DNA from: Cichorium intybus
Taxonomy: Eukaryota; Streptophyta; Magnoliopsida; Asterales; Asteraceae
Assembly: GCA_023525715.1 (NCBI GenBank)
Contig: CM042016.1
Span: 80,025,382-80,089,381, forward strand
DNA length: 64,000 nucleotides
Direction: 5' to 3'
Positions 35,161 to 47,282 of the stretch are shown in pieces. The notes under the pieces were generated by a model. That model made no database searches and was not told where the DNA came from. It saw nothing but the letters and a program-made list of their open reading frames with translations. Positions within the stretch are counted from its first letter, which is position 1. Every line of letters starts with the position of its first letter. Both the position numbers and the translations under genes were made by a program.

Positions 35161-36956
35161 ACTTCATCATACTTATCATCCCTTTCCTGCAGGACTCACT
35201 GATACGCTACTAAGGCATCTGCACATGTGTTAGCAATTCTTTCTAGAGTAGTTGCTAAGTCAGTAGAATAAATGTGATGAGAGTAAAGCATTTGACGTAC
35301 CTGTTCTATTATGCTCACTCTTTTGCCAGATCGATGGTTTACCATAAACGTGTAATTCTTCGGCATGTAGGACGATGTAACTTCAGCAGCGTCATTAACA
35401 AGCTTGACGCCCGCAAACCGGGGATTGGAGTTCCTGAGGTTCCCTGCATGAACATACAATCACCAATACCTTTTCCTCTTTTGTGTTTGTTTTCAAAATG
35501 CTCATCTTCGTCCCCGGAGGACCAAACCTCGATGTTTCGGGACGTAGCAACAAACGCTTTAACTTTCTCCTCTTCTTTCTCCTTCTGAAAGTTCCTAAGG
35601 GCGCTGCAGTCCGCTGCATAATGCCAAAGCCCTCCACAGTTGTGGCATTTGATTATATCCGATTCCTTCTTTTCTGGGGTTCAGATCTGGTTGGAGCTGG
35701 CAGCAGGGATCGGAGCCTTTGGCTTCTCTTGATGCTGTTCTTCGGTACTATAGTAGTGCTGATTCTGATTCTGATTTTGTTGGTACTGACCTCTTTGGTA
35801 ATTGTTGTTCTGATTCCTTGCTGGATAAACTGCACGCTGATTAGATGGTTTGAAATTTTTCTTGGGGCTTGTGTAGGATGGAATTCGATTAAATTTCTAA
35901 CTAATCATGGCAATCTCCTATTGATACACAGCCTCTTCTACTGCATTATATTCAGAATAGGCAGATTCCGAATATTGAGTTGGATCAGGAAGTGCTAAGG
36001 TAGGAGCAGCAGATTGGATGGTTGGTTGTGGAGCAGATGCCTGATACTGAACTGTTGGGGTTTGATAATATGAAGGGTAGGAGATCTATGGTTGCGAAGG
36101 GTGATTGGACGGAACAGGACTCAGCTAATTCGTGAGTTGGCTTATATGATTATTAGTAGTTGGAAGGTAAGCTGGGGGATGAGCAACTTGTTGTTGCTGA
36201 ACAAGTTGCTAAGGAGTGTTGCCCAACATTGGAAGATTGTGCTCCGCTACTAGTACCAATGGTCCTCCGAGTTGTTGTTGATTTCCCTTCACATCATTCT
36301 CTTGCCCTACAAGATTATTGAAAATCCTGTACATGTTGTAAGTTTTTAACTTCCCCGAATCCTGGAGTATTATTTTGACATGCAGACACTCTCTTCCGAG
36401 TCCTTCAAGAAATCGTAGGCTGATTTCTTGGTTAGACCTTTCTGCTCCTGAACTAAGGAGTCTGGTAATGATTAGGGAAAATCGAGTGAATGCGTGTTTT
36501 AGTGAATCTCCGGGGAAAGTTGTGAACTGGTTGTACTCGGAAAGGCTTGAAACTAGCTTCTGATCATTTGCTTCCTCTGTTCCTAAGAACATGTTCTGCA
36601 GAAGAACCCATATTTGTTGGGCTGTCATGCAGTTTTGTATGAGGTCAAAGAGTTCTGGAGGGATACCAAACGAAATCTCTTGGAAAGCAATCTGATCATT
36701 GTCTAACTTTTTGATATCCATGGGAGTTAACCTTGGCTGAGGAGCACCACCCAGAGCACCTTCAACAGTGTCGGCTCTGGGGTAAGTATTGGAACATGGG
36801 GTCCCTCCTCAACTGATCGCCAAATGTCTTTCCCCTTTCTACAAAGGTAGTTACGCATTCTTGTGGCCCAGCCATTTTACTCAGTTGGGATAAGTATGGG
36901 AGCTCGGTTGGAGCTACCCTCACTATTGCAACATTTAAGGAGTAATTGATTTGCAT
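35161..36956 (-). pseudogene. Sire-1 gag (broken), with zinc knuckle
   Basis: The N-terminal part lies at 36762-36956 and the UBN2-like core at 36209-36721 (IPPELFDLIQNCMTAQQIWV, FLGTEEANDQK). A Gln/Tyr/Pro-rich stretch follows at about 35700-36200. A CCHC knuckle, CHNCGGLWHYAADC, lies at about 35600-35650. Between these pieces the frame is interrupted. The start near 36956 is inferred from the PBS being 150 bases upstream. Confidence 0.65.
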
Positions 36957-37106
36957 TTTGAAAAGAGAAAAGTGTTAAGTGTTTGATATTGAAAAGTTTC
37001 AGAACTTGAGCTATAATAGCATGCAAGGTCTATAGAGGATTCTGAGGTTGTTACAGCCAACGATTTGAGCAAACTAGGCAATAAGAATCTTATAGACAGC
37101 TATTCA

Positions 37107-37119
37107 GGCTCTGATACCA
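37107..37119 (-). other. Primer-binding site of Sire-1 (initiator tRNA-Met type)
   Basis: The minus strand reads TGGTATCAGAGCC two bases from the LTR edge. Confidence 0.85.
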
Positions 37120-37121
37120 AT

Positions 37122-38098
37122 TGTTGTCGCCGGAATCTAAGTAACTTGCGGAATATGAAATGAACGCGGAAATATAAAGTTCCGAAACTGGGAGGGTTCG
37201 GAAGTGGGACAAGTCCGAAGACTTGAATGGATTGCGGAATGAGTTAGGAAATTTGAGATAAATACTTAGATTGGATCAATAGCTCAACAATAAAATGCAC
37301 AAACAGTTAATAAGCTTGAAAAGTAAAGACAGAAAGATTAAATTGCATGAAATGTAAGAACAAGGGAAGAACAGATAGGAACAACAAGAGATTTGATGAA
37401 ATGAGAGGATTTATATATATCAATGAAAGTGTTACAAATCGTCTCTCAAACTTATGAGGACTGAAGACAGACTTGGTCTCCCTTTTATATACTATGGGAA
37501 GACCTTCAAATAATACCATGTGGACTGAAGAGCAGACAACACGTCTCTCTTCAATCAGACAAGATGGTTCTAAACATTAAAAAGTACACGGACATGCTTC
37601 TAAAAGGCCACGCCTGATCTAGTCTAATCATTCCCTATAAGTTGAAGTGTTTATCTATTTTGTCTTATCTTTAACTTCAGTATTCAGTCTTGGTGAATGT
37701 TTGTTTAAGTATAATAGTCTCTAGGAGTTACTTAAGTTGCTGCTCTGAAATCCTGAGTGGTCTTCTTAGTATTGAGTCTTGGTGAATGCTGGTCATTTCT
37801 GATTCAAGTAACTTAGGAACATGGTCTTCTTAGTATTGAGCGATCTTCTGAGTGAGTTCAGAACATGGTCTTCCGAACTAGTCTTCCGAACTTGAGCTAC
37901 TTCGAACTTGATGTCTTCTGAACAGGGTTCCGAAATCCAAGAATGGATTTCGGACATATATAAAATGAGCATAACATAAGACATTCAGAAGCATGCATAT
38001 TCATTCATGATAATCGGAACATACACAAACAGAACATACACTTTAGAACCATACACTATTGTTTTTCAATACTTAACCAAACCTTCTGACACCTAACA
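37122..38098 (-). repeat. 5' LTR of Sire-1
   Basis: The LTR is 977 bp, from TGTTGTCGCC to ACCTAACA on the plus strand (minus strand TGTTAGG to CAACA). It is rich in TTCCGAA and TTCGGAA words. On the minus strand a TTTATATATG box (37955-37964) is followed at once by a perfect 10 bp inverted repeat: TCCGAAATCC (37929-37938), a spacer of six, then GGATTTCGGA (37945-37954). The right edge rests on the canonical end only; no partner LTR was found. Confidence 0.7.
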
Positions 38099-38289
38099 TT
38101 CCATCAATATCAACTACCATCCAACACAAGTACCACCAAAACAAACTAACTCTTGACTCAAACATCGGGTTGGTCAACGACTCGTTTCAAACACTAACAA
38201 TTTATCTTGGTACACTTGGAAACTAAGTACACTTCTATTACTCTATCTTTATTTAGCTTTATTTTATGCCATATCAAATGCTAGGTTAA

Positions 38290-41094
38290 TGTAACGCCAA
38301 GATACTCTTTTTATACAAATATAATAAAAAGGGTAAAATGGTCATTTTACCTTGGAAGGGTAAATTGGTCTTTTGGACAGAGAAAAGAATTTATTTTGTA
38401 ATAATATTTTGAGTCGTGGACTTAAAATGTTATAAAAACTGATTTTTGGTCATTTTACCATAAAAGGGTAATTTGGTCATTTGACCATGTGAAGGACCAA
38501 ATATGAAAAATATTGTTGTTTGTGGCAAATGTATAAAGAATGAAAGTTTTATTGTAATAAAACTTGATTATTGTGGTCAAAGTTCAAGAAATGGAACTTA
38601 GGGACCAAAATTGTAAAGTTTTGAGGTATAAATAGAGAGGTTCACTCTCTCTTTGACTGGCCATTTGTGCAGCTACGGGAACGATTTTGGGAGCAAAATT
38701 CTGCAGAAATCATGAAGCTTGAGGCAAGGAATTGGAATCATAGCTTGGAATTGGTGATTCCTATGTTAATCAAGGTTAGTAAACTTGATTTTAACCAAGT
38801 TCTTGAAGTGTTCTTGATTTGGTTTTATAGAAACTGAAATTTGTAAATTTCAGTTATGATTATGTGGTTTAAATGGTTTAATACTTCCATTAAGTCATGC
38901 TAAATGGACTTAATCTAAGAAAATGGAAGTAGGTTGCTATTGTTCAAGAATTGGGATTTTGATTAAGAACCCTAGATGATGAGTTCTTGTGATAAACATG
39001 ATTTTAATGGATTAAAATGAGTTCTAGATGCTATAATGACTGAAAGAAATCATTAGAAGCAAGTAAAATTCAACAATTTCGGTTTTTGGACCAAAATGTC
39101 AAAAACGGGAATTGTTGGAAAATGGTTGAAATATATGATTTCCATGGGTTAAAACTATATGTTAATGAAGGGTTTTGGTCTTGGAACAAACCCCTATCGT
39201 TTAAGAAGAGAATTAAGAACTTAATAGCTGAAAATGGAATTTTATAGCACAAAAAACGGGCTTCCTGGCTGGAATCGCAGGGATCGCGACCCGACCCAAG
39301 GGTGGATCGCGACCCGACCCTGCGGCAGAAGCTAATTTCTCCCCTGTTAAATTTTGGTGCATTTTCCAAGTTTGATTTCAATGCTAGGCTTATCCGATTG
39401 ACCTGAAATTTTGAACATAGGTTAAATATGTTATGAAACTTCATGGAAAATTATCGGAATACGAATACGACCTCCCGAAAGTACTGTAGCAAAATACGCA
39501 TATTTCGGGAAGTGTATTAAATTGTATAGCAATGTTTATTGTTTGGAAATTCTTGGAACTAGACTCTTGTGTATTAAAATTTACTGAAATGGTAAATTAA
39601 CCTATAATCATTGCAATATGAATGAAATTATAGGTGTGGGACAAAATGGTTGTGGTGCACGCAATGACAAGAAACAACCGGGATTTAAAGGCAGCTAGTA
39701 TCCAGGTGAGTAATCTCACTGATATCATATATGATATATGATGATTGAAATGTTACAGGTTGAAACAGCTTCGAGGGACGAAAATGACAAGTATGAAGAT
39801 ATATGTAAAAGACAATACCAGATAAGCCGTGTGTCTGAAATAGACAAGAACAGAGCTGTGAGTCAATACATATATATAATCAATGATATGAGAATACCAG
39901 ATAAGCCGTGAGTCTGATAAAGACAAGAACGGAGCTGTGAGTCAGTCAATATTAATGGTACGACAATACCAGATAAGCCGTGAGTCTATAATAGACAAGA
40001 ACGGAGCTGTGAGTCAAACCTATATAAGACAAGACCGGATAAGCCGTGAGTCATTGTGATGACAAGAACGGAGTCGTGAGTCTAGGCAACAACGGGCTAA
40101 CCCGTGAGCCATGGTTTATTTTGATGAGTCAAACTTTGATAGACAAGACCGGATAAGCCGTGAGTCTAGGCAACAGCGGGCTAACCCGTGAGCCAAGGCA
40201 ACAACGGGCTAACCCGTGAGCCATAATTGATTGTGAAAGAAACTGTTAATAGATGGTGCGGCCACTTGTGGCTATGATATTGGATGCTATATCCAAACGG
40301 TGCGGCCTATATGGCTATGATATTCTGGTGCGGCCTTCGGGCTATGATAAACTGGTGCGGCCCTCGGGCTATGATTCATATGCTAGAAATGTTTTAGTGC
40401 GGCTTGTATAGCCATGACAAATGATACGAGTTATATAGTCATGAGATATGGTATAGTCAGGTATGACTAAGAAATATGGGACAGAAATGATAAAGAAATG
40501 ATTTGAAAGGTATGCAAATAACAGACTGGATATGATGAAGTGTACAATAATCTGACGTGATTTGAATATCACATGATCTCACGATTAGGCCGGTAAGGCT
40601 ATGCAGTAGGATATGAAATCCTAAGATACATACGATTAGCCGGTAAGGCTAGCAGTCTGGGTCCGATATCCAGACAAATATACACGTTTGGCCAGAAAAG
40701 GCTATAGAACGGTATTTGATATTGACAGATGAAATGATAGATATATGTACCATATATAAAGGGTTATATATGGATGTATTTATTGTACACGTTTTTTGCA
40801 GATTTGATTACTCACTGAGCTTTGTAGCTCATACCGTTTGTTAAATGTCCCTGCAGGTTAGCATAACCCTGATAAGGGTAAGGATAAAGTCCGTGACTCA
40901 AGAAGTGGACTTGTAGATGCTGTCAGTAGCAGCCCGGCTTCAAAGGAGACTATGGTATTTTATATACTCTCCTTGATACACTTGTACCCGTGTTTATTAA
41001 AATATACCCCTTTGTTATGGTTTTATGTATTGAAACCTTGGTTTTAAATGAAAAATTTTTCAGGGGTGTTTTGTTTTAAAAGCCGGGTGTTAAA
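38290..41094 (+). repeat. 5' LTR of the Tekay-like element
   Basis: Starts TGTAACGCC; the end reads TTAAA where the 3' LTR has TTACA. It contains a doubled 17 bp GGATCGCGACCCGACCC (39281-39320) and a long zone of short repeats (39815-40400). The CGTATTTCGGGAAG and TATAAATAGAGAGG words (about 38630) mark a likely promoter. Confidence 0.9.
39815..40400 (+). repeat. Interspersed short tandem repeats inside the 5' LTR
   Basis: There are three repeat families. GATAAGCCGTGAGTC with AAGAACGGAGCTGTGAGTC alternate about nine times. GGCAACAACGGGCTAACCCG occurs three times and includes the hairpin ACGGG-CTAA-CCCGT. GGTGCGGCC with GGGCTATGAT occurs about five times (40254-40420). The matching zone in the other LTR is 45815-46400. 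Confidence 0.75.
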
Positions 41095-44000
41095 AGTTGG
41101 TATCAGAGCCGTGGTTTAAGTGAACTAGGTGTCTATAGAGTAGATTCCTGGACTTAAATCCTGAGATAATAGACATGATGCATAGTTAGGTGTATATAGT
41201 TGTTATTATACATATATAACCTAACTATTGCCGACTTCTAACGTATAAGATGTATGAATTGTGAATCTTTTTGGAAGACATTTAGGGCGCGAAGCTCTAG
41301 GAAATGGACCAGCCCTTTCGCAAGGCTCCGTGGTATGAGAGCCAAGAAGGGGACGAATAGCAGAAAATCCACATGATGAGCAATATTAGTTGATGTGGTC
41401 AGAAAAAGAAATCGGTTGCCCACCCTGAATTATATTCAAGGTGAAAGAAAAGTAGTTGAGACTACAAGAAAAGCAGAAAATAATAGTGGATACTTCAGAA
41501 GAAGTTAACACGAATTAGGTCTAACCTTAAAGGGAAGGGACCAGAACGAAAAGATGATGTGATGTAAGAAGTGCGGGAAAAGCACTCAGAACATTTTAGA
41601 GTTGAGACTCTATCGTTGACATGCTGAAATTACATAAAATGAGAGCATATTGCTCGTGTTTGTTGTATGGGACGGAATTGGTTCCAGCGTGGAACTATAG
41701 ATCACTTCTTTATGAAATACTCACATGTTAAATGTGGAGTAACGGGTGATGAACCCAGGAAAGAAAGAAGAAATGAATGGTTAAAAAGGACCAGTGGTAC
41801 CTTGAGCATTCCAGCAGATTGTGGAAGAAGCTCGTGAGGAGACTGATATGATCTCCGATATAATTGTTTTGAATATAACTCGTGTATGTTATATTTGATC
41901 CATGAAGTTACGCTTTGGATCGGTGACACTGGCGTCTTGTTTGGATAATTCATTAATGATTATGGATGAAATTTTGAAAGTAGCTATAGCAGATAGCAAA
42001 TATGTTCTAGATATTGAACACCTGGAAGGTAATTTGCCTAGGATTTACGGGACCATTTTTTCCCTATAAATATGAAGCCGATAACTACGAGTGAATCTGA
42101 AGCAATTGTACTTATGAATTGGTTAGCAATGAATTATGCTAACATGAATTGTAGAAATAAGAACATTATGGTTCTTAAAACAGAAATGAAACGGATGAAA
42201 ATCCATGGTAAATGACCGTTGTTGAGAATACCGGTTATTTTCTTTGCTTAAACTCATAAAAGAGTTAGTAAAAGAATGATGTTGTAATTGGCATACATGG
42301 TATTGGCCATGATAAATAAAGCAGTGATAGAAGTGTACTACTTCAAATAAATTCTCGGATGCTTCTATTGAAAAGAACTTCCAAAATTTCTGCCAGATTG
42401 GCGAGAAAAGTTTATGATTACACTGATTTTGGGAGCCGTTTTTGGTATACGGGCTCTGTATTGATTTGCATCTGTAGAGATGGCAGAGCTGGAAAACAAC
42501 TAGAAGAAAGTCTTGATTTGGGATCTCTGTATGACCGTATGTGTCATCGTATGGAGCCCTACCTTGTTTGAAAAGAAGAAAGACAAGTTGATGCATATGT
42601 GCATTGACTACTGAGAATCTGATATTCTCGAAACTAGATCGAAAATGAGGTGCAATTGTACCAGATATTGGAGTTATTTCACTGAGTTAAGTGATATGTA
42701 AAATTCTCCAAGTATGAAAATTTGGATAAAAGAAGTTTCATATTCTTTGGGCATGTAAATAATGCCAGAGATGATAAAGTAGATACAGTGGAAATACTGA
42801 TGTGATAAAACAGAAACCGCCTTGGAAATTGACTGAAATTAGTAGTTTCCTTGGATTGGCGGGTTAACTTAGTAGAGTTGTAGAAAACTGCTCCTTGATT
42901 GCTGTCCAGTTGACTAAGGTTGACTAATAAAAGTGAAAAGTTTGAGTGGTAGAAAGACCACAGGTATCTTGTAAAGGTTTGGAATAAACCTTGTGTGAAA
43001 CTCTGACGTTGGCATTGATGCTAAGCGGAGAAGATAAATTGGATTATAGAAATGTATCCAAACTTGACTGTAGATGCATGATATTGCAGTAGCAACTATG
43101 ATTTTGGACATTGAAGCTTTAGAGACACTACTTGTATGGTGTAAAGCTTACTGTTTGTATGGATCATAAGAGTTTGAAGTACTTAATTGATCAAAACGCA
43201 GCTGAATATGAGATAGCAAAGATAGATGGGTTACTTAAAGATTTCGGTTATGAAATCTTGTACCATCTTGGAGAGGCGGATGTGATTATAGATGCCTTGA
43301 ATTAGAAAGAGTATCTTTTGAAAGATACAACCACATGCGTGAGTGTGCCGAATTGATTTCCTGAGTTGATTCGGGTAGCACATAAAGATGTGTACAAGTC
43401 TGAAAATGTGAAAAGATGCATTTTGTACTAGATATGCAGCATACCCGGAGCAATACCAGACTGGATAGGTCGATAAAACCTATGTGTTGGTGGCCGGGAC
43501 AGAAGAAAGATATTGAAAGACACATGAAAAGTATTTGGCTTGTACGCACAGTAAAGTCAAACCGTTAGAATCGTGCGAAGAAATTGACCCATTGTTGGCC
43601 CCAGAAAAGAAATGGGACAACATTGTTATAGACTTTGCAATAAAGTCTCTGCAAATACCGTGTATTGGTGAATAAAGTGACCTAATGATGCAGATTTTAG
43701 AAGATGTGCTTGAAAAGTGCACAGCAGACCTTAGTAGAAGATGAGAAGATTGTCTATCTTAGATAGAAATCTCAAGAAATAGCAGCCTACATGCTGGTAG
43801 TTTGATGATTCACATGAAGAATGGTATGGAATACCGTGTTATCTTCCGATTTATTAGATTGAAGATGTGATAAAGCCGTTGGCTAAATCCTAGATTCTTG
43901 CACAAACTGAAGAAAAGACTTGATGAGTACGAACGAATCTGAAGAATGGTTAAGAAATTGTGAAAGTGGTATGTGGATCACTGAATATAAGCCTTTAAGA

Positions 44001-44338
44001 TTCCAAGTAAAGGAATATGGTAATACGAAACGCAATCCTTTGGAAAGGTTAAAAATTTGTTTAGGACGACAAGAAAGAAATTATGTAGTAATAATTTTCA
44101 ACAAATTCCTTATGATGAGATGAAGAAAGCTACGTAGTTAAGGTACCCGGGACAACCGGAGGAATGATATACAAATTGTGATCTAATCACAAGATAAGAA
44201 GACTAGTATGGTTAAGTGCTTAAGCAATACCATATAGACTCCGAGATGATGCGGATGACCGAAAGCTAATCGAGGGAGACACACCCTCAACTCCTTGTAT
44301 GATTTCGGGGACGAAATCTTTTGAAGGAGAGGAGAATT
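41095..44338 (+). pseudogene. Interior of the Tekay-like element: decayed gypsy pol
   Basis: The PBS TGGTATCAGAGCC is at 41098-41110. No frame longer than about 70 codons is open on the plus strand, yet gypsy motifs are recognisable. The RT start region is at 42480-42620, with CIDY at about 42599. The RT-RNase H connection reads SFLGLAG near 42845. RNase H reads DHKSLKYLIDQ near 43160-43195. An integrase region with a WWPG-like motif lies near 43490, followed by KSN words. RNase H before integrase fixes the Ty3-gypsy class. The PPT GAAGGAGAGGAGAATTT is at about 44322-44338. No convincing gag remains. Confidence 0.75.
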
Positions 44339-47093
44339 TGTAACGCCAAGATACTCTTTTTATACAAATATAATAAAAAGGGTAAAATGGTCATTTTACC
44401 TTGGAAGGGTAAATTGGTCTTTTGGACAGAAAAGAATTTACTTTGTAATAATATTTTGAATCGTGGACTTAAAATGTTATAAAAACTGATTTTTGGTCAT
44501 TTTACCATAAAAGGGTAATTTGGTCATTTGACCATGTGAAGGACCAAATATGAAAAATATTGTTGTTTGTGGCAAATGTATAAAGAATGAAAGTTTTATT
44601 GTAATAAAACTTGATTATTGTGGTCAAAGTTCAAGAAATGGAACTTAGGGACCAAAATTGTAAAGTTTTGAGGTATAAATAGAGAGGTTGACTCTCTCTT
44701 TGACTGGCCATTTGTGCAGCTACGGGAACGATTTTGGGAGCAAAATTCTGCAGAAATCATGAAGCTTGAGGCAAGGAATTGGAATCATAGCTTGGAATTG
44801 GTGATTCCTATGTTAATCAAGGTTCGTAAACTTGATTTTAACCAAATTTCAGTTATGATTATGTGGTTTAAATGGTTTAATACTTCCATTAAGTCATGCT
44901 AAATGGACTTAATCTAAGAAAATGGAAGTAGGTTGCTATTGTTCAAGAATTGGGATTTTGATCAAGAACCCTAGATGATGAGTTCTTGTGATAAACATGA
45001 TTTTAATGGATTAAAATGAGTTCTAGATGCTATAATGACTGAAAGAAATCATTAGAAGCAAGTAAAATTCAACAATTTCGGTTTTTGGACCAAAATGTCA
45101 AAAACGGGAATTGTTGGAAAATGGTTGAAATATATGATTTCCATGGGTTAAAACTATATGCTAATGAAGGGTTCTGGTCTTGGAACAAACCCCTATCGTT
45201 TAAGAAGAGAATTAAGAACTTAATAGCTGAAAATGGAATTTTATAATACAAAAAACGGGCTTCCTGGCTGGAATCGCAGGGATCGCGACCCGACCCAAGG
45301 GTGGATCGCGACCCGACCCTGCGGCAGAAGCTAATTTCTCCCCTGTTAAATTTTTGTGCATTTTCCAAGTTTGATTTCAATGCTAGGCTTATCCGATTGA
45401 CCTGAAATTTTGAACATAGGTTAAATATGTTATGAAACTTCATGGAAAATTATCGGAATACGAATACGACCTCCCGAAAGTACTGTAGCAAAATACGCGT
45501 ATTTCGGGAAGTGTATTAAATTGTATAACAATGGTTATTGTTTGGAAATGCTTGGAACTAGACTCTTGTGTATTAAAATTTACTGAAATGGTAAATTAAC
45601 CTATAATCATTGCAATATGAATGAAATTATAGGTGTGGGACAAAATGGTTGTGGTGCACGCAAAGAAAAGAAACAACCGGGATTTAAATGCAGCTAGTAT
45701 CCAGGTGAGTAATCTCACTGATATCATATATGATATATGATGATTGAAATGTTATAGTTTGAAACAGCTTCGAGGGACGAAAATGACAAGTATGAAGATA
45801 TATGTAAAAGACAATACCAGATAAGCCATGAGTCTGAAATAGACAAGAACGGAGCTGTGAGTCAATGCATATATATAATCAATGATATGACAATACCAGA
45901 TAAGCCGTGAGTCTGATAAAAACAAGAACGGAGCTGTGAGTCAGTCAATATTAATGGTACGACAATACAAGATAATCCGTGAGTCTATAATAGACAAGAA
46001 CGGAGCTGTGAGTCAAACCTATATAAGACAAGACCGGATAAGCCGTGAGTCATTGCGATGACAAGAACGGAGCCGTGAGTCTAGGCAACAGCGGGCTAAC
46101 CCATGAGCCATGGTTTATTTTGATGAGTCAAACTTTGATAGACAAGACCGGATAAGCAGTGAGTCTAGGCAACATCGGGCTAACCCGTGAACCAAGGCAA
46201 CAGCGGGCTAACCCGTGAGCCATAATTGATTGTGAAAGAAACAGTTAATAGATGGTGCGGCCACTTGTGGCTATGATATTGGATGCTGTATCCAAACGGT
46301 GCGGCCTATATGGCTATGATATTCTGGTGCGGCCTTCGGGCTATGATAAACTGGTGCGGCCCTCGGGCTATGATTAATATGCTAGAAATGTTTTAGCGCG
46401 GATTGTATAGCCATGAAAAATGATACGACTTATATAGTCATGAGATATGGTATAGTCAGGTATGACTAAGAAATATGGGACAGAAATGATAAAGAAATGA
46501 TTTGAAAGGTATGAAAATAACAGACTGGATATGATGAAGTGTACAATAATCTGACGTGATTTGAATATCACATGATCTCACGATTAGGCTGGTAAGGCTA
46601 TGCAGTAGGATATGAAATCCTAAGATACATACGATTAGCCGGTAAGGCTAGCAGTCTGGGTCCGATATCCAGACAGATATACACGTTTGGCCAGAAAAGG
46701 CTATAGAACGGTATTTGATATTGACAGATGAAATGATAGATATATGTACCATATATAAAGGGTTATATATGGATGTATTTATTGTACACGTTATTTGCAG
46801 ATTTGATTACTTAGTGAGCTTTGTAGCTCATACCGTTTGTTAAATGTCACTGCAGGTTAGCATAACCCTGATAAGGGTAAGGATAAAGTCCGTGACTCAA
46901 GAAGTGGACTTGTAGATGCTGTCAGTAGCAGCCCGGCTTCAAAGGAGACTATGGTATTTTATATACTCTCCTTGATACACTTGTACCCGTGTTTATTAAA
47001 ATATACCCCTTTGTTATGGTTTTATGTATTGAAACCTTGGTTTTAAATGAAAAATTCTTCAGGGGTGTTTTGTTTTAAAAGCCGGGTGTTACA
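44339..47093 (+). repeat. 3' LTR of the Tekay-like element
   Basis: The LTR is 2755 bp. It matches 38290-41094 closely except for a loss of about 50 bp near 44845, between short AA repeats. It ends GTGTTACA and is followed by GTTAA. Confidence 0.9.
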
Positions 47094-47269
47094 GTTAACC
47101 TGTTAGGTTATATCACTAGCCGCTCAAGGAGTAACCCACTTAATACTGAGTATGAGGATTCCTCACTAGATACTAATTCAGGACATAAGGTTAGCAGCTA
47201 GAAACAATCCTAAGTCGCCAGTAATATCAATATTACCTCAATACCTCTTTATCGTCAAAAAACTATGAG

Positions 47270-47282
47270 TGGTATCAGAGCC
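47270..47282 (+). other. Primer-binding site of Copia-4 (initiator tRNA-Met type)
   Basis: TGGTATCAGAGCC. The upstream CAAAAAACTATGAG does not give a clear LTR end, so the LTR border is open. Confidence 0.7.

Larger units (their letters stand above)
6740..38098 (-). mobile_element. Sire-1: old SIRE-type (Sirevirus) Ty1-copia element, host of Sire-2
   Basis: On the minus strand the order is 5' LTR (37122-38098), PBS (37107-37119), gag with a zinc knuckle, a long linker, protease and integrase. The integrase is interrupted by Sire-2 (9935-32364), after which come RT and RNase H down to 7224. Reading across the Sire-2 target site (CATCT) restores a continuous integrase frame, which proves the two halves are one element. 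Every coding segment has stops or frameshifts, and catalytic motifs are altered (DSA in the protease, YVYD in the RT). The left border is uncertain and no 3' LTR was recognised. Confidence 0.8.
38290..47093 (+). mobile_element. Tekay/Del-like Ty3-gypsy element, complete ends, dead interior
   Basis: LTRs of 2805 bp (38290-41094) and 2755 bp (44339-47093) are flanked by perfect target copies GTTAA (38285-38289 and 47094-47098). The LTRs differ by roughly 2 percent by eye, plus a deletion of about 50 bp in the second. The interior is only 3.2 kb and holds decayed RT, RNase H and integrase in gypsy order. Termini (TGTAACG to TTACA), the PBS type and the GGGGACGAAATCTTTT end before the PPT fit the Tekay/Del chromoviruses. 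Confidence 0.9.

Noticed and set aside
39815..40400. Repeats of about 25 bp that look like a CRISPR array
   Set aside because: Units are diverged, alternate between several words, lack unique spacers of even size, and sit in both LTRs of a plant gypsy element.
41098..41110. Possible tRNA gene fragments at TGGTATCAGAGCC sites
   Set aside because: These are primer-binding sites next to LTRs; no tRNA cloverleaf surrounds any of them.
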